Shown piece after piece: positions 4,959 through 6,440 of a DNA stretch of 6,440 bases (position 1 is the stretch's first letter; each line of letters opens with the position of its first letter). The position numbers and the translations under genes were made by a program. Below the pieces are notes generated by a model. That model did not search any database and had not been told where the DNA came from. It saw only the letters and a list, made by a program, of their open reading frames with translations. Origin of the DNA: Pseudomonadota bacterium (GTDB lineage Bacteria; Pseudomonadota; Alphaproteobacteria; Rhizobiales; Xanthobacteraceae); assembly GCA_023387695.1 (NCBI GenBank), contig JAEWHT010000138.1, forward strand, positions 1-6,440, read 5' to 3'.

Positions 4959-6440
4959 GCCAGCCCCGTGAGCTTTTCCGGTCGGCTCGCATTGGTGCCG
5001 TGCGGAAAGTAGTGCAGCCCGATCGCTTCAGCCAGGCTGAGCAGATCCTGCTCCAGCGCGAACAGGGTTTTGACTTCGAGTTTTTCAGCTTCAGCAGTGG
5101 CCAGCATCGCCCGAACCGCTACCGCAAGCCGCTGCGGCTGCTCGATCAGGCCGTGCTCCTTCAGGCTCGGAAGCGCCTCGATATGTTCGTTCAGCGTCGT
5201 CACCTGGAACGCCACCGAACGCGGATTGTAGGGATCGAGCACCGCGAGGTCGCGCACCGGCGCCAGGATTGGCGCGAGCAGATAGCGCGAGCGATAGGTG
5301 ATCTGGGAATCCACCAGCGTCAGCAAGATATCGAGGTCCTCGTCGCCGGCCTCGTCATAAGCGAACTGCCGCGCGAAACGCGCGGTGTTGATGGCGCGCT
5401 CGGTGCGGCGGCCGATATCGAGGAAGCGCCAGCCGGCGGCGCGGTTCATGTTTTCCTGCGCGAGACCCGCAAAGCTCGCAAGCTCCTGCAAGGTCAGCTC
5501 GGCCGCGCTGAGCACGCTGTCGTCATCCTCGACTTCGTAGGAGAGACGCTCGGCCATCTCGGTGATGACCTGCCAGGCATCGGGCGAGAGCCGCTCGCGC
5601 AACGATGTCGCCGTGCGCAGGGCCGAGCGCACCAGCGACAGCGCCGAGCCGAAACGATCCGGGTTCTGCAAGGCTTCGGCGACGATCCGCCCCGGCGTAG
5701 CACGCGAGGTCTGCGAGATCGCGCCCCAGGTCACCAGCAGACGCTGGATCCGTTCAGCCGATTGCAGCGAAGCCGCGGTGCCCTTGTTGGGCCCGCTCGG
5801 CGAGCCCAACGCGCGCACCAATCGCAGTGTCGCCTCGGCTCGTTCGAGATAGCGGCCGAGCCAGAACAGATTGTCGGCGGCGCGGCTTGGCAGCACGCCG
5901 GCGATGCGGCGGATGCGGACCTTGTCGGTCGCCGGCAGCAGTGATGCGGTCGAGACCTTCTTCTCAGAGACGACCCAGACGTCGGCCGCACGCGCGCCAT
6001 CGCCCATCGACACCGCGCGCGCATCCGCCTGCTCGGCGATGCGGCAGAAGCCGCCGGGCATGATGGCCCAGCCGTCGGGCGTTGCGGCCGCGAACACGCG
6101 CAGCACGAACGGACGCGGCGTGAGCTGGCCCTGCTCCCACACCGGCATGGTGGAGAGACGCACCACTTCCTGGCCGACATAATCCATGCCGCGCGCGCTG
6201 ATGGCATCGATCAGACGCTGATGGCCGGCCGCATCGAGTTCGCTTGCGAGCACCGGGCCGTTGCTGTCGAAGCCGGGAACGCCGCGCCGATAAGCACCTT
6301 CGATCGCGACCTCGTCGAGCCGCGACAGCACCTCGTCGCGCGCCGACTTCTGGCCGCACCACCAGGTCGCGATGTGCGGCATCTTCAGCTCTTCGCCGAG
6401 CAGACGAGGGCTCAAGGCCGGCAGGAAGCCGAGCAGCGCC
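4955..6440 (-). CDS. Circularly permuted ATP-grasp/alpha-E (DUF403) fusion protein, 5' end outside the window
   Basis: About 494 residues are visible and the reading frame is open to the window edge, so the start lies beyond 6440; an in-frame TTG at 6415 is internal. The first 170 or so visible residues are the C-terminal part of a circularly permuted type 2 ATP-grasp domain, including IATWWCGQ, RPFVLRVFAA and WAIMPGGFCRIAE, which match that family as I recall it. From about 6420-5910 the sequence passes through a short linker into the helical alpha-E domain, marked by RAADNLFWLGRYLERAE near 5850 and running to the TGA at 4955-4957. In many bacteria these are separate adjacent genes; here they are fused, as I recall for Bradyrhizobium relatives, where the full protein exceeds 800 residues. 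The pair is predicted to make amide bonds on an unknown peptide or metabolite. The stop overlaps the transglutaminase start as GTGA. Catalytic ATP-grasp residues lie mostly outside the window and cannot be checked. Confidence 0.92.
   Translation of the reverse strand, partial: ALLGFLPALSPRLLGEELKMPHIATWWCGQKSARDEVLSRLDEVAIEGAYRRGVPGFDSNGPVLASELDAAGHQRLIDAISARGMDYVGQEVVRLSTMPVWEQGQLTPRPFVLRVFAAATPDGWAIMPGGFCRIAEQADARAVSMGDGARAADVWVVSEKKVSTASLLPATDKVRIRRIAGVLPSRAADNLFWLGRYLERAEATLRLVRALGSPSGPNKGTAASLQSAERIQRLLVTWGAISQTSRATPGRIVAEALQNPDRFGSALSLVRSALRTATSLRERLSPDAWQVITEMAERLSYEVEDDDSVLSAAELTLQELASFAGLAQENMNRAAGWRFLDIGRRTERAINTARFARQFAYDEAGDEDLDILLTLVDSQITYRSRYLLAPILAPVRDLAVLDPYNPRSVAFQVTTLNEHIEALPSLKEHGLIEQPQRLAVAVRAMLATAEAEKLEVKTLFALEQDLLSLAEAIGLHYFPHGTNASRPEKLTGLA

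Noticed and set aside
4038..5012. 324-codon open frame on the plus strand
   Set aside because: It lies opposite the transglutaminase gene, whose catalytic motifs are intact. The translation is Arg/Asp/His-rich with no recognisable domain, typical of antisense frames in GC-rich DNA.
5000..5944. 314-codon open frame on the plus strand
   Set aside because: It is antisense to the alpha-E domain, rich in Arg and Gln, and shows no family motif.
6413..6415. TTG as the start codon of the alpha-E/ATP-grasp protein
   Set aside because: The frame continues upstream to the window edge with plausible family sequence (LLGFLPALSPRLLGEEL), so this TTG is an internal Leu codon.

Overview
The window reads as chromosomal DNA from a high-GC alphaproteobacterium, most likely the Bradyrhizobium/Rhodopseudomonas group (Nitrobacteraceae). 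This rests on strong G/C bias at third codon positions, on long shadow frames opposite the real genes, and on remembered resemblance of the protein families; no search was run. All six genes lie on the minus strand, so transcription runs from position 6440 towards position 1. I see no rRNA, tRNA, CRISPR, insertion sequence or phage gene.

The genes fall into three blocks. Block A (6440-4080) holds the 3' part of a fused circularly permuted ATP-grasp/alpha-E (DUF403) protein, cut by the window edge. It is joined by a GTGA stop/start overlap to a transglutaminase-like cysteine-protease-fold protein with an intact Cys-His-Asp triad. This association is known from comparative genomics as a predicted amide-bond-forming or peptide-modification system whose product is unknown.

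Block B (3919-1614) follows a 160-base gap that carries a perfect 15-base palindrome. It holds a small formyltransferase with Asn-His-Asp catalytic residues, joined by an ATGA overlap to a 544-residue protein with TPR repeats at the N-terminus and a probable ATP-grasp ligase domain at the C-terminus. This tightly coupled pair is the most interesting item. It looks like a dedicated two-enzyme module (formyl transfer plus ATP-dependent ligation, with a TPR scaffold) whose substrate cannot be named.

Block C (1366-14) follows a 247-base gap with an AT-rich, T-tract-containing segment. It holds an HD-superfamily metal-dependent phosphohydrolase and then a TspO/MBR-family membrane protein 69 bases further on.

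Coding density is high and only the two gaps above exceed 100 bases. Blocks A and B both centre on ATP-grasp chemistry, but whether they form one pathway is inference only.
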